A DNA stretch of 64,000 nt from BRHc4a sp049323755 (GTDB lineage Bacteria; Bacillota; Desulfotomaculia; Desulfotomaculales; Desulfocucumaceae): the NCBI GenBank assembly GCA_049323755.1, contig JBMOPE010000041.1, positions 248,001 through 312,000 on the forward strand. Reading direction: 5' to 3'. This document shows positions 8,460 to 16,214 of this stretch, piece by piece. Made by a program: the position numbers and the translations under genes. The number at the start of each line of letters is the position of its first letter. Position 1 is the first letter of the stretch. Below the pieces are notes generated by a model. It was not told the origin of the DNA, made no database searches, and saw nothing but the letters and a program-made list of their open reading frames with translations.

Positions 8460-9810
8460 AAGCTATTTTATATCATTTCATCCTTTCACACTGGTTATTA
8501 TTCTGACAATATTATTTATGCCATTTCACTTCCTGAAAGCAAATGCCAGTTACACAATAATGTATTTACTGATTGAAACACTAAGTATCTTTATGGCTTT
8601 TTCAATAACTTTGATACTATGGTATACATATGATTACAGCAAGGGTTTTTTTCAAATCCTGGGGAGCTCCTTTCTGGCAGCAGGAGTTTTGAAACTCTTT
8701 CATACGCTTTCCTTCCCCGGAATGCCTGAATTCATAACCACCAGTTCCGAAACAAAAGCCATGTGGTTTTGGATAGTGTCAAGGTTTATTGTGGCAGTAT
8801 CCTTATTTTTAAGTGGATTAGCCGCGGCCAGAGCGCCCGGGCTTAATCTGGCAAGATCAGTTATCTTTGGAGTATTTGGCGGAATTACTATAGCACTACT
8901 TGCATTTGTTTCTTTTTATTCGCAATATTACAATAACCTATTGATTTCACTGAGTGCAGGTTTTTTTAACACATTCATCATACTATTACTCTTTCTGGGT
9001 ATTGTGTTTTTTAAAATATCTAAGAGCTTCTCCCCTAATACTGAAAAGTTGCTTTCGGCCGGGATGATATGCGGTATCTTTTCTGAGCTGGTTATTGCCC
9101 TTCAATTGGGAGAAGGGAGCACTTTCAACCTTTTGGGCCATTTTTACAAATTGTTGGCTTACTTTTTTTTCTTTCATGCTCTTTTCGGACAGACTGTCCG
9201 TCTGCCTTACATAGAACTGGAAAAACTGATGAATCAAACTGTTTCAGCTATTTCAAGGGCATTGGACGGCAGGGACAATTATACTTATAACCACTCCTCA
9301 AGGGTTGCCGAATATGCTTGTGTGATTGGTCAAATACTTGGTGTGGACAAGGAAATGATGAAGAACCTGAAACTGTCGGGACTTCTTCATGACATAGGAA
9401 AGATTGCCGTTCCTGATTCTGTTCTGAACAAGGCAGGTCCTCTCACCCCGTCCGAAAGGGAGATTATAAAACTGCACCCACTTAAGGGTGCGGATATTTT
9501 GGAGCCTATAGAACGGCTGCAAATATTAAGAGGAATTTCCGAGCACCATGAAAGAATTGATAGTAAAGGTTATCCTTTGGGTAAGCCGGGAGAGGAGATA
9601 TCTATGGAAGGGAGGATATTGGCAGTTGCCGATACTTTCGACGCCCTGACAAGCAACCGTGTATACCGTGCGAAGAGATCCAAGGAAGAGTCGCTTAAAA
9701 TAATTAATGAGGTTGCCGGCACCCAATTGGACGAAACAGTGGTGAATGCTTTTGTAAAAGCAGAGGAGATTGGATTGATTGATAAGATTATGGACAAATA
9801 TATAGGTTAA
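8446..9810 (+). CDS. membrane HD-GYP domain c-di-GMP phosphodiesterase
   Basis: A 454-residue protein. About 240 residues of seven or eight membrane helices (MASE3-like) precede an HD-GYP domain with LLHDIGKIAVP, LHPLKGADIL, SEHHERIDSKGYP and VADTFDALTSNRVYR. Family members hydrolyse c-di-GMP. The second signature reads HHERIDSKGYP, close to the usual HHExxDGxGYP. The ATG at 8446 has GGGGGAGG just upstream and overlaps the hydrolase stop. It ends the partner-switching operon and would link it to c-di-GMP turnover. Confidence 0.88.
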   Translation: MNRIKSYFISFHPFTLVIILTILFMPFHFLKANASYTIMYLLIETLSIFMAFSITLILWYTYDYSKGFFQILGSSFLAAGVLKLFHTLSFPGMPEFITTSSETKAMWFWIVSRFIVAVSLFLSGLAAARAPGLNLARSVIFGVFGGITIALLAFVSFYSQYYNNLLISLSAGFFNTFIILLLFLGIVFFKISKSFSPNTEKLLSAGMICGIFSELVIALQLGEGSTFNLLGHFYKLLAYFFFFHALFGQTVRLPYIELEKLMNQTVSAISRALDGRDNYTYNHSSRVAEYACVIGQILGVDKEMMKNLKLSGLLHDIGKIAVPDSVLNKAGPLTPSEREIIKLHPLKGADILEPIERLQILRGISEHHERIDSKGYPLGKPGEEISMEGRILAVADTFDALTSNRVYRAKRSKEESLKIINEVAGTQLDETVVNAFVKAEEIGLIDKIMDKYIG

Positions 9811-9880
9811 TCCGGATTGTTCATCAATGCTTTTCCCTGAGCTGACGGCATAACCATGTACTTTAACGGTATGCCTAATC

Positions 9881-9901
9881 GGCAGCCCGTGTAGGGCTGC
9901 C
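9881..9901. terminator. GC hairpin between converging genes
   Basis: GGCAGCCC and GGGCTGCC pair around a five-base loop. It lies between the HD-GYP gene (+) and the methyltransferase gene (-). There is no clear T run, so the terminator call is tentative. Confidence 0.4.
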
Positions 9902-9921
9902 GACAGTATGAAAGTGTGGCT

Positions 9922-10578
9922 TTATTTTAAGACGCTATTTGCCCCTTTCAAACTGCCAAAGCGGGGCAAAAAGGCCGGAGTGACCGAAGCATATTGAACG
10001 TATTCCTCTCCGAATTCTGCAATAGCCATACTTTCTTCCTGGCGGGCCAGCCGTAAAGAGATCCATACCAGTACAGGAAACATTGTTATAGTTAATAAAG
10101 TGGGCCACTGGATCAGGAAACCGATCATAACCATCAAAAAAGCCGCGTACTGGGGATGGCGGACATATGCGTAGAGGCCCGAGGTGGCCAGTTGATGGTT
10201 TCTTTGAGCCTGGTGCAGGACTTTCCAGGCTTTGGCGATTAATACCAGGCCCATAAAAATTAGCAAGTTGCTCAACAAGTGAATTATTGAAGTGTGCGGG
10301 TCCCCTTCCAAACCCAGAATTGTGTACCAGATATGCCCCCTGTCGTGGGAGAAAAGGTCCAGGCCGGGGAAGCGGCTGCCCAGCCAACCGGATAAAAGAT
10401 ATATGGTAAGGGGAAATCCGTACATCTCAGTAAAGAGGGCTACTACAAACGCCGAGAATGCCCCCAGAGATCTCCAGTCCCGGGTTGTTTTGGGGCGGGT
10501 GAAGCTAAATGCAAATATTATAAAAATCAGCGAGTCTATTAAAACCAGCATCCATAACCCGTATGAAGTATTAACCAT
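9922..10578 (-). CDS. isoprenylcysteine carboxyl methyltransferase-like membrane protein
   Basis: A 218-residue polytopic membrane protein of the ICMT/PEMT-like methyltransferase superfamily. The C-terminal half holds the signature GLYAYVRHPQYAAF and a later LARQEESMAIAEFGEEYVQY, the usual SAM-binding and helix-turn elements. Bacterial members have no known prenylated substrate. It begins one base after the stop of the DUF2933-like peptide gene, so the two are one transcription unit. Confidence 0.8.
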   Translation of the reverse strand: MVNTSYGLWMLVLIDSLIFIIFAFSFTRPKTTRDWRSLGAFSAFVVALFTEMYGFPLTIYLLSGWLGSRFPGLDLFSHDRGHIWYTILGLEGDPHTSIIHLLSNLLIFMGLVLIAKAWKVLHQAQRNHQLATSGLYAYVRHPQYAAFLMVMIGFLIQWPTLLTITMFPVLVWISLRLARQEESMAIAEFGEEYVQYASVTPAFLPRFGSLKGANSVLK

Positions 10579-10579
10579 A

Positions 10580-10714
10580 TTATCGCTCCTCTTTTACCAG
10601 GTGATCATCTTTCCCTCCGCTGTGACAGTTGCTGTTTTTATGGTTGTGCCCGCGCATCATTAATAAATGCATTAACGGGCAGAGCAAAAATAATAAAAAG
10701 TACCATTTTTCCAA
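10580..10714 (-). CDS. 44-residue DUF2933-like membrane peptide
   Basis: A short gene with TTG start at 10714, just after GGAGGGGG. One membrane helix (WYFLLFLLCPLMHLLMM) is followed by a His/Cys-rich tail (RGHNHKNSNCHSGG). The hydrophobic helix followed by RGHxH fits the DUF2933 family, which is often found beside methyltransferase-like membrane proteins in metal-resistance clusters. The His/Cys tail could bind metal (inference). Confidence 0.7.
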   Translation of the reverse strand: MEKWYFLLFLLCPLMHLLMMRGHNHKNSNCHSGGKDDHLVKEER

Positions 10715-10743
10715 CTTTAATCCCCCTCCATCTGAAAAATAAG

Positions 10744-10916
10744 TCAATTATTCTGTGGATCAACAGTGCCGCCATGGTGTGCCGAGTGGTTGACAGCCTG
10801 ATAAATCTGTGTTTGCTGTCCGGCATATTTAGTTTTTGCCGCTTTATAAGACACCGGCGCTATTGCGGCGGCTATTAAAAAAAGCAGGGCAAATATTGCC
10901 AGATGTTTTTATTCAT
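10744..10916 (-). pseudogene. 57-residue exported/membrane peptide with one-base deletion
   Basis: The frame opened by ATG at 10916 (GGGAG upstream) meets a stop after 13 codons. Restoring one A in the run after the third codon gives a continuous 57-residue protein: MNK, a membrane helix (HLAIFALLFLIAAAIAPVSY) and a His-rich end (VNHSAHHGGTVDPQNN). The length is consistent: 173 bases, one short of 58 codons. An A-run deletion may be a sequencing error. It would precede the DUF2933-like and methyltransferase genes in an operon. Confidence 0.55.
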
Positions 10917-10962
10917 CTATATTCTCCCTTTTCAGATATAAATTGCGGCTACGTGTTCAAAT

Positions 10963-10995
10963 AAATGGGGCAGAAGTTGCTTCCGCCCCATTTTT
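10963..10995 (-). terminator. terminator of the first DUF2680 gene
   Basis: AATGGGGC and GCCCCATT form a strong stem, extended inward by GGAAG/TTCT, with T-rich sequence on both sides. It lies 9 bp below the stop of the gene at 11004. Confidence 0.7.
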
Positions 10996-11003
10996 GCAGC
11001 TAT

Positions 11004-11369
11004 TTATTTGTTGTTTCCCCAGTTCATCATCCCGCCGAATCCGTTATTGAAGTTTCCCATCATACCATTTCCGGGCCCCATCATCCCATAGCCGCCCATC
11101 ATGGGACCCATCATCCCAAAACCGTTTTGGTTGTGGAAGTCACGCATGTAGTTGAAGTGTTCCTGCCAGGCTTTGGCCTGATCCGGGGTAATCTGCCCGT
11201 CTTTTTGGGCCTGGTCAAGCCATTGCTGGTGCCAGTCAAATATTTGGTTGAAGAACTGCTGGTTCTGGGCGCCCTGGCCGTTGCCTGCTACTGCCCCGAA
11301 TGCCGCCGGAGCTGCCAGGGCCACTACCAGAATACCCGCTGCTACGAGAAGCCAGAGTCTTTTTTTCAT
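11004..11369 (-). CDS. DUF2680 (YckD-like) exported protein with Met/Gly-rich tail
   Basis: A 121-residue secreted protein. After a signal peptide (about 25 residues, ending AAFGA) comes the DUF2680 core (FFNQIFDWHQQWLDQA, ITPDQAKAWQEHFNYMRDFH). The tail is rich in GMM, MMGP and GNGMM motifs (residues ~85-121). Met-rich tails can bind Cu(I), but this is inference. It is a paralogue of 17960-18253. The upstream promoter (11410-11454) carries the phased motif. The gene is monocistronic by its terminator and divergent from the Met-repeat/CopA operon. Confidence 0.85.
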   Translation of the reverse strand: MKKRLWLLVAAGILVVALAAPAAFGAVAGNGQGAQNQQFFNQIFDWHQQWLDQAQKDGQITPDQAKAWQEHFNYMRDFHNQNGFGMMGPMMGGYGMMGPGNGMMGNFNNGFGGMMNWGNNK

Positions 11370-11409
11370 TTTGTGTCCTCCTTTTATTTAGGATTTTTTC
11401 TATGTATTA

Positions 11410-11454
11410 ATCATAGCAACGAGATTTCACAACCCGGTTACGAAAGTTTAACAA
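11410..11454 (-). promoter_or_regulatory. promoter P2 with three 11-bp-phased half-sites
   Basis: Minus-strand half-sites TTGTTAAAC, TCGTAACC and TTGTGAAAT have G residues at 11452, 11441 and 11430. The -10 box TATGAT (11415-11410) starts 15 bp after the last G, exactly as in P1. Confidence 0.8.
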
Positions 11455-11585
11455 ATTTATCACAACAACATCATTTTTTCTATGTGAAGGTTAATCAATG
11501 CCTGTATTTGCTTCTTATACATAGAAGTCACCCGATAAAGAAAAAATATCTGGAGAAAACTAAGGAGCAGGCAGGTGTTGAGGCA

Positions 11586-12068
11586 ATGAAAAAATGGTGG
11601 TGGGCTGTGGCGGTGGGGACGCTGGCCCTGGGGTTTGTTGCCGGCGCTTTTGTGGGGCCGGGTTACTGGATGGGACGGGGTGGTTACGCCAAACCGCTTG
11701 CCCCTGAGAGCGGAGGCTGGCACGGCAATATGATGAATTACATGCACAACCAGTCCAACTGGGACGATATGGCCCGCATTATGAGTTCGCCGGAAAATCG
11801 CCGGGCCATGGTCAATATAATGAGTTCTCCGGAAATGCGCCAGTCTATGATTAATATGATGCAGCAGCCGGAGATGAGGCAGGCCATGGTTGACATGATG
11901 CAGGACGGCACAATGAGGCAAGCCATGGCCGATATAATGTCAGACCCCAAAGCCAGGAAAGCCTTTGTAGATATGATGGCCATGCCCCAGATGAGCGTGG
12001 TTATTCAGGATATGGCAAAAGATACCAGGGTTCGCACTGAAATGGAAAGGCAAATACAGAAAAGGTAA
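11586..12068 (+). CDS. membrane-anchored protein of six Met-rich 13-residue repeats
   Basis: A 160-residue protein. A hydrophobic signal or anchor (WWWAVAVGTLALGFVAGAF) is followed by a Gly/His linker and six tandem 13-residue units: MSSPENRRAMVNI, MSSPEMRQSMINM, MQQPEMRQAMVDM, MQDGTMRQAMADI, MSDPKARKAFVDM, MAMPQMSVVIQDM. Met recurs at unit positions 1, 6, 10 and 13, giving an amphipathic Met-lined helix. The pattern recalls the NPEM-type STI1 repeats of ubiquilin and is shared with the lipoprotein at 15719-16174. The CopA gene follows within 20 bp, so the two are an operon, and extracytoplasmic Cu(I) binding or a chaperone role is plausible. Start ATG at 11586; an open frame upstream is antisense to the DUF2680 gene and is rejected. 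Confidence 0.82.
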   Translation: MKKWWWAVAVGTLALGFVAGAFVGPGYWMGRGGYAKPLAPESGGWHGNMMNYMHNQSNWDDMARIMSSPENRRAMVNIMSSPEMRQSMINMMQQPEMRQAMVDMMQDGTMRQAMADIMSDPKARKAFVDMMAMPQMSVVIQDMAKDTRVRTEMERQIQKR

Positions 12069-12088
12069 AAATAGTGGAGGGAAAGGCC

Positions 12089-14593
12089 TTGTCCGGAGTA
12101 AAAAAAACCTCTTTTAAAATTACCGGAATGAGTTGCGCCGCCTGCGCCAACAGGGTGGAAAAAGCCTTATCCTCGCTGCCGGGGGTGCGGTCGGCCAGGG
12201 TCAACTTTGCCCTTGAAAACGCTGCTGTTGAGTATAGGCCGGACCAGGTTTCGATAAATGAAATTAAAAAGCGGGTGGAGGAAACAGGCTACGGCATTCA
12301 TTTCAGCAAGGCGGAGCTGAAGCTTGAGGGCATGAGCTGCGCCACCTGCGCGGCAAGAATAGAAAAGGCTCTCAGTTCGCTGCCCGGCGTGATTAATGCC
12401 GGTGTTAACTTTGCCACTGAAAAGGCCGTGGTGAATTACGATGAAAGCAAAATTTCCCTTGCCGAGATAAAAAAAGCTGTCTCCGATGCCGGGTATGGGG
12501 CGACCGAGGCGGAGGGATCCACGGCTGAAATGGAACAGCAGGAAAGGGAAAGAGAGATCTCCCGCCAGAAAAGAACGGTAATTATATCCGGAATACTGTC
12601 CGCTCCGCTGCTGGTATATATGCTGAGCATGGTGTTCAGGCTGCATGACGTGGTTCCCGGCCTTTTCTACAATCCCTATTTTCAGTTTGCCCTGGCCACC
12701 CCCGTGCAGTTCTGGGCAGGCTGGAGCTTCTACCGGGAAGCCTATATCGCCCTGAAGGGCAGAAGCGCCAACATGTCCGTGCTGGTTGCCCTGGGAACCA
12801 GCGCCGCCTATTTTTACAGCGTGGGGGCCACCTTTTTCCCGGCGCGCCTGGGACGCGCCGAGGTATATTACGAGGTGGGGGCGATAATAATTACCCTGGT
12901 GCTTCTGGGCAAAACCCTTGAAACAATAGCAAAGGGGAGGACCACCGAGGCCATTAAAAAGCTGCTGGGCCTGCAGGCCAAAACCGCCAGGGTGGTGCGC
13001 AAAGGCCAGGAGCTGGAAATACCGGTGGAGGAGGTTGTGGCCGGCGACCTGGTGGTGGTGCGCCCTGGAGAGAAAATACCTGTTGACGGCGTTGTCCGTG
13101 AAGGATATTCGGCTGTTGACGAGTCCATGCTGACCGGGGAGAGCATACCGGTGGACAAAAAGGCGGGAGACGAGGTTATCGGGGCGACCATCAACAAGCT
13201 GGGCACTTTTAAGTTTGAAGCCACCAAGGTGGGCAGGGACACCGCCCTGGCGCAGATAATCCGCATAGTGGAGGAAGCCCAGGGGTCCAAGGCCCCCATT
13301 CAGCGCATGGCCGACGTAATATCGGGTTATTTTGTGCCTGCCGTGCTGTTGATAGCGGTTTCCGCTTTCCTATTCTGGTATTATATAAGGCTGCCGGGAG
13401 ATTTTACCCGGGCACTGATTAATTTTACCGCCGTTCTGGTCATTGCCTGCCCGTGCGCGCTGGGTCTGGCCACTCCCACGTCGATTATGGTGGGCACCGG
13501 CAAGGGCGCTGAAAAGGGGATTTTGATAAAAAGCGGCGAGTACCTGGAAAAGGCTCACAGCCTGACGGCGCTTGTTTTGGATAAAACCGGCACCATAACC
13601 AGGGGTGAGCCCGATTTAACCGACCTTATCGGCGTTGGAGAATACGAGGGAAAATACAGCCTCCTGCTGGAACTGGCCGGCAGGGCTGAAAAGAACTCCG
13701 AACACCCCTTGGCCCAGGCTGTATATAAAAAAGCTCTGGCCGAAACCGGAAAGATGAATGATCCTGAAGAATTTGAAGCTATCCCGGGACACGGCGTTAA
13801 GGCGGTGGTGGAGGGGAAAAAACTGCTGCTGGGGACGCGGAAGCTGATGAAGGACAACCAGGTTGAGTTTGAAAGTGTTCTTGGCACTATTGAAGAAATG
13901 GAGAACAGGGGTAAAACCGCGGTGTTAATGGCCATTGACGGGAAAATGGCCGGAGTTGCCGGGGTGGCCGACACTGTGAAAGAAACTTCGGCTGAGGCCA
14001 TTAAGGCTCTTAAAAGACTGGGCATTGAGGTCTGGATGATTACCGGTGACAACAGGCGAACCGCCGGCGCCATTGCCCGCCAGGTGGGAATTGACAACGT
14101 TATGGCGGAAGTTTTGCCCGAGGACAAGGCGCAGCAGGTGCAGAAGCTCAGACAGCATGGAAAGGTGGTAGGCATGGTGGGCGACGGGATAAACGACGCT
14201 CCCGCCCTGGTTACCGCGGACGTTGGCTTCGCGGTGGGAACCGGCACCGACGTGGCCATAGAGGCGGCGGACATAACACTGATGCGGGGTGATTTGAGGG
14301 GCATCGTGGCCAGTATTGATTTGAGCCGGGCCACCATACGCAACATTAAGCAAAACCTCTTTTGGGCGCTGGTTTACAATACACTCGGTATTCCCATAGC
14401 GGCCGCGGGACTGCTGAATCCGGTTATCGCCGGAGCGGCCATGGCCTTCAGTTCTGTTTCCGTCGTAAGTAATGCCCTCAGACTTAAGAGATTCAACCCA
14501 TACCGGTATTTTGATGAAAAAGGAAAAGACAAAGCAAGAGTATCCCAACGTTTGCTGCCGCTGCCGGCCAGGAAGATAAAAGAAAAACCCTGA
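12089..14593 (+). CDS. copA: CopA-type Cu(I)-exporting P1B ATPase
   Basis: About 834 residues. Two N-terminal HMA domains (GMSCAACANR and GMSCATCAAR), eight predicted helices, the ion site CPCALGLATPTS, the phosphorylation site DKTGTITRG, TGES in the actuator domain, the SEHPLAQ motif and GDGINDAPAL. The last helices carry YN and MAFSSVSVVSN, the Cu(I) signature of P1B-1 pumps. It exports Cu(I) from the cytoplasm. TTG at 12089 has GGAGG 8 nt upstream; a GTG at 12074 is the alternative. It is cotranscribed with the Met-repeat gene. No CsoR or CopY gene is nearby. Confidence 0.93.
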   Translation: MSGVKKTSFKITGMSCAACANRVEKALSSLPGVRSARVNFALENAAVEYRPDQVSINEIKKRVEETGYGIHFSKAELKLEGMSCATCAARIEKALSSLPGVINAGVNFATEKAVVNYDESKISLAEIKKAVSDAGYGATEAEGSTAEMEQQEREREISRQKRTVIISGILSAPLLVYMLSMVFRLHDVVPGLFYNPYFQFALATPVQFWAGWSFYREAYIALKGRSANMSVLVALGTSAAYFYSVGATFFPARLGRAEVYYEVGAIIITLVLLGKTLETIAKGRTTEAIKKLLGLQAKTARVVRKGQELEIPVEEVVAGDLVVVRPGEKIPVDGVVREGYSAVDESMLTGESIPVDKKAGDEVIGATINKLGTFKFEATKVGRDTALAQIIRIVEEAQGSKAPIQRMADVISGYFVPAVLLIAVSAFLFWYYIRLPGDFTRALINFTAVLVIACPCALGLATPTSIMVGTGKGAEKGILIKSGEYLEKAHSLTALVLDKTGTITRGEPDLTDLIGVGEYEGKYSLLLELAGRAEKNSEHPLAQAVYKKALAETGKMNDPEEFEAIPGHGVKAVVEGKKLLLGTRKLMKDNQVEFESVLGTIEEMENRGKTAVLMAIDGKMAGVAGVADTVKETSAEAIKALKRLGIEVWMITGDNRRTAGAIARQVGIDNVMAEVLPEDKAQQVQKLRQHGKVVGMVGDGINDAPALVTADVGFAVGTGTDVAIEAADITLMRGDLRGIVASIDLSRATIRNIKQNLFWALVYNTLGIPIAAAGLLNPVIAGAAMAFSSVSVVSNALRLKRFNPYRYFDEKGKDKARVSQRLLPLPARKIKEKP

Positions 14594-14602
14594 ACAGCAG
14601 CA

Positions 14603-15616
14603 TTATAAAGAACTGTCAGCCACAACCCTGTTTCTGCCGTTTTTCTTGGCTGAGTACATGGCTGTGTCTGCGCGACTAAGCAGGTCATCCTGGTATGGGG
14701 CGGTCTTGTTGTACGAAGCCAGGCCAACTGACACCGTGACTCCACCGAAATGGAATATATGTCCGGCAACTTTTTGTCTTATTCTTTCAGCCACCTGGTA
14801 GCCGTCCTTTTGATCCGTTTCCGGCAGTATGATTACAAATTCTTCTCCACCATACCTGGCCGGGATATCCGCCTCCCGGACCGACTCCATGATAATTTCA
14901 GCTATGCGCTTTAGGACATCGTTGCCTTTTTCATGCCCATACGAGTCATTAATTCTTTTGAAATGATCCACGTCAACCAACAAAACAGTTAAAGGCAATC
15001 CGTATCTGTTGGCCCGGCTTATTTCCCTTTTATAAATCTGCGTCAAAAACCTATAGTTATGCAGGCCGGTAAGTTCGTCATATATCGAAAGATGGAAAAA
15101 CTGATTTCTTAAATCCTTGTTTTCCTGTACTAATAATCCTTCGTTACAGGTTATCAGCAACATAATGATAATTACTATTATATGGTTTGCAGGATGAATC
15201 TGGTATTTAATTAAACATATAGAAACAATTGCTGCTGCAGATGCGATGACGTAAACAAATGCCGTTTTTCTGCCATATCTGAGCAGGTATTGAAACAACG
15301 GAATAATAAGTAGGGCGCTATAATTATTTAAAACATCGTATTCTATTACAGAAAACAGCAATAAAAATAAAACATCAACCATAATGAAAAAATATGTCCA
15401 TACGTTAGGGTTTTCTTTGGTGTGCCTGCCTTGAAGTGGTATCCATGCGGCAGCGCATAAAACCCACAGTGACCATAATGATAGCCAATGCATCCTATTG
15501 CCGGAGTATGCAAAATATATAAAACCTATGGTCAATGCAGTTATTATTCTATATAAACCAATTTTTAAATTAGTTTTGTCCCAGCCGTCGGCTGGCAGAA
15601 AAATATAGCTTTTCAT
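14603..15616 (-). CDS. membrane GGDEF diguanylate cyclase
   Basis: A 337-residue protein. The first ~165 residues hold about six membrane helices, then a short coiled coil and a GGDEF domain beginning at SIYDELTGLHNYR. The active site reads RYGGEEF. An RxxD inhibitory site (READ) lies five residues before GGEEF, so the enzyme should be product-inhibited. It makes c-di-GMP, opposing the HD-GYP protein at 8446-9810. Converges with copA, with only ten bases between them. Confidence 0.9.
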   Translation of the reverse strand: MKSYIFLPADGWDKTNLKIGLYRIITALTIGFIYFAYSGNRMHWLSLWSLWVLCAAAWIPLQGRHTKENPNVWTYFFIMVDVLFLLLFSVIEYDVLNNYSALLIIPLFQYLLRYGRKTAFVYVIASAAAIVSICLIKYQIHPANHIIVIIIMLLITCNEGLLVQENKDLRNQFFHLSIYDELTGLHNYRFLTQIYKREISRANRYGLPLTVLLVDVDHFKRINDSYGHEKGNDVLKRIAEIIMESVREADIPARYGGEEFVIILPETDQKDGYQVAERIRQKVAGHIFHFGGVTVSVGLASYNKTAPYQDDLLSRADTAMYSAKKNGRNRVVADSSL

Positions 15617-15718
15617 AATAACGAATTATATATCAGGCCTTTCATTCAGTCCAGATAATTAAAGACAGGGTGAATGAAATGAGCGGACCAGCTTACAGGG
15701 CTGATCCGCCTGTGAAGT

Positions 15719-16174
15719 TTATTTGTTCTTTATCTGATCCAGCGTGGGTTTGATTCTCTGGTCCTGCATCATTGCTTGAAGGGTTTCCTTCATGGCGGGG
15801 TCGGCCATAATGTTTACCATTGTTTCCCTCATAGCCGGGTCGGACATTATTTTCACCATATCTCCCATGGTTTCCTTGGAACTCATAATACTAACCATGG
15901 ATTTTTGCATTTCCGGGGTATGCATCATATTCATCATGGCCGGCTGCATTTGCTGCGAGCTCATTATTTTGACCATAGAGCCCCTGGTGTCCTGGGAGCT
16001 CATAACATTAGCCATTTCCCCGGGGTTACCGTTAATCATCTGTGTTATGTCACCGGTGTTCATCATCTGGTGATTTTGCGGCTGGTTCTGTGCCTGGTTC
16101 TTGGAGGAAGAACATCCCGCCGCTATCAGAACTACAGCCAAAATAACTGCCATTACCAATACTGCTCTTTTCAT
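15719..16174 (-). CDS. lipoprotein of seven Met-rich 13-residue repeats
   Basis: A 151-residue lipoprotein: signal peptide with lipobox LIAAGC, then a Gln/Asn-rich spacer and seven tandem 13-residue units, from MSSQDTRGSMVKI through MSSQQMQPAMMNM, MHTPEMQKSMVSI, MSSKETMGDMVKI, MSDPAMRETMVNI and MADPAMKETLQAM to MQDQRIKPTLDQI. It is built like the protein at 11586-12068 but anchored by lipid. It is the last gene of the operon from 18253, after the 4Fe-4S membrane protein, and should sit on the outer face of the membrane. The Met spacing suggests Cu(I) binding (inference). Confidence 0.85.
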   Translation of the reverse strand: MKRAVLVMAVILAVVLIAAGCSSSKNQAQNQPQNHQMMNTGDITQMINGNPGEMANVMSSQDTRGSMVKIMSSQQMQPAMMNMMHTPEMQKSMVSIMSSKETMGDMVKIMSDPAMRETMVNIMADPAMKETLQAMMQDQRIKPTLDQIKNK

Positions 16175-16214
16175 AAAAAGATACCTCCTGCACGGATCAT
16201 ATTTAATTTTTGGG

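Noticed and set aside
10638..10826. 62-residue minus-strand frame
   Set aside because: It overlaps the DUF2933-like gene and the repaired 57-residue gene in a different frame; both alternatives fit better.
10965..11585. Long + strand reading frame running into the Met-repeat gene
   Set aside because: This part is antisense to the DUF2680 gene and its promoter; the gene starts at ATG 11586.
13555..14548. Long minus-strand frames (263 and 207 residues) across copA
   Set aside because: Low-complexity shadows of the copA codons; copA has all pump motifs.
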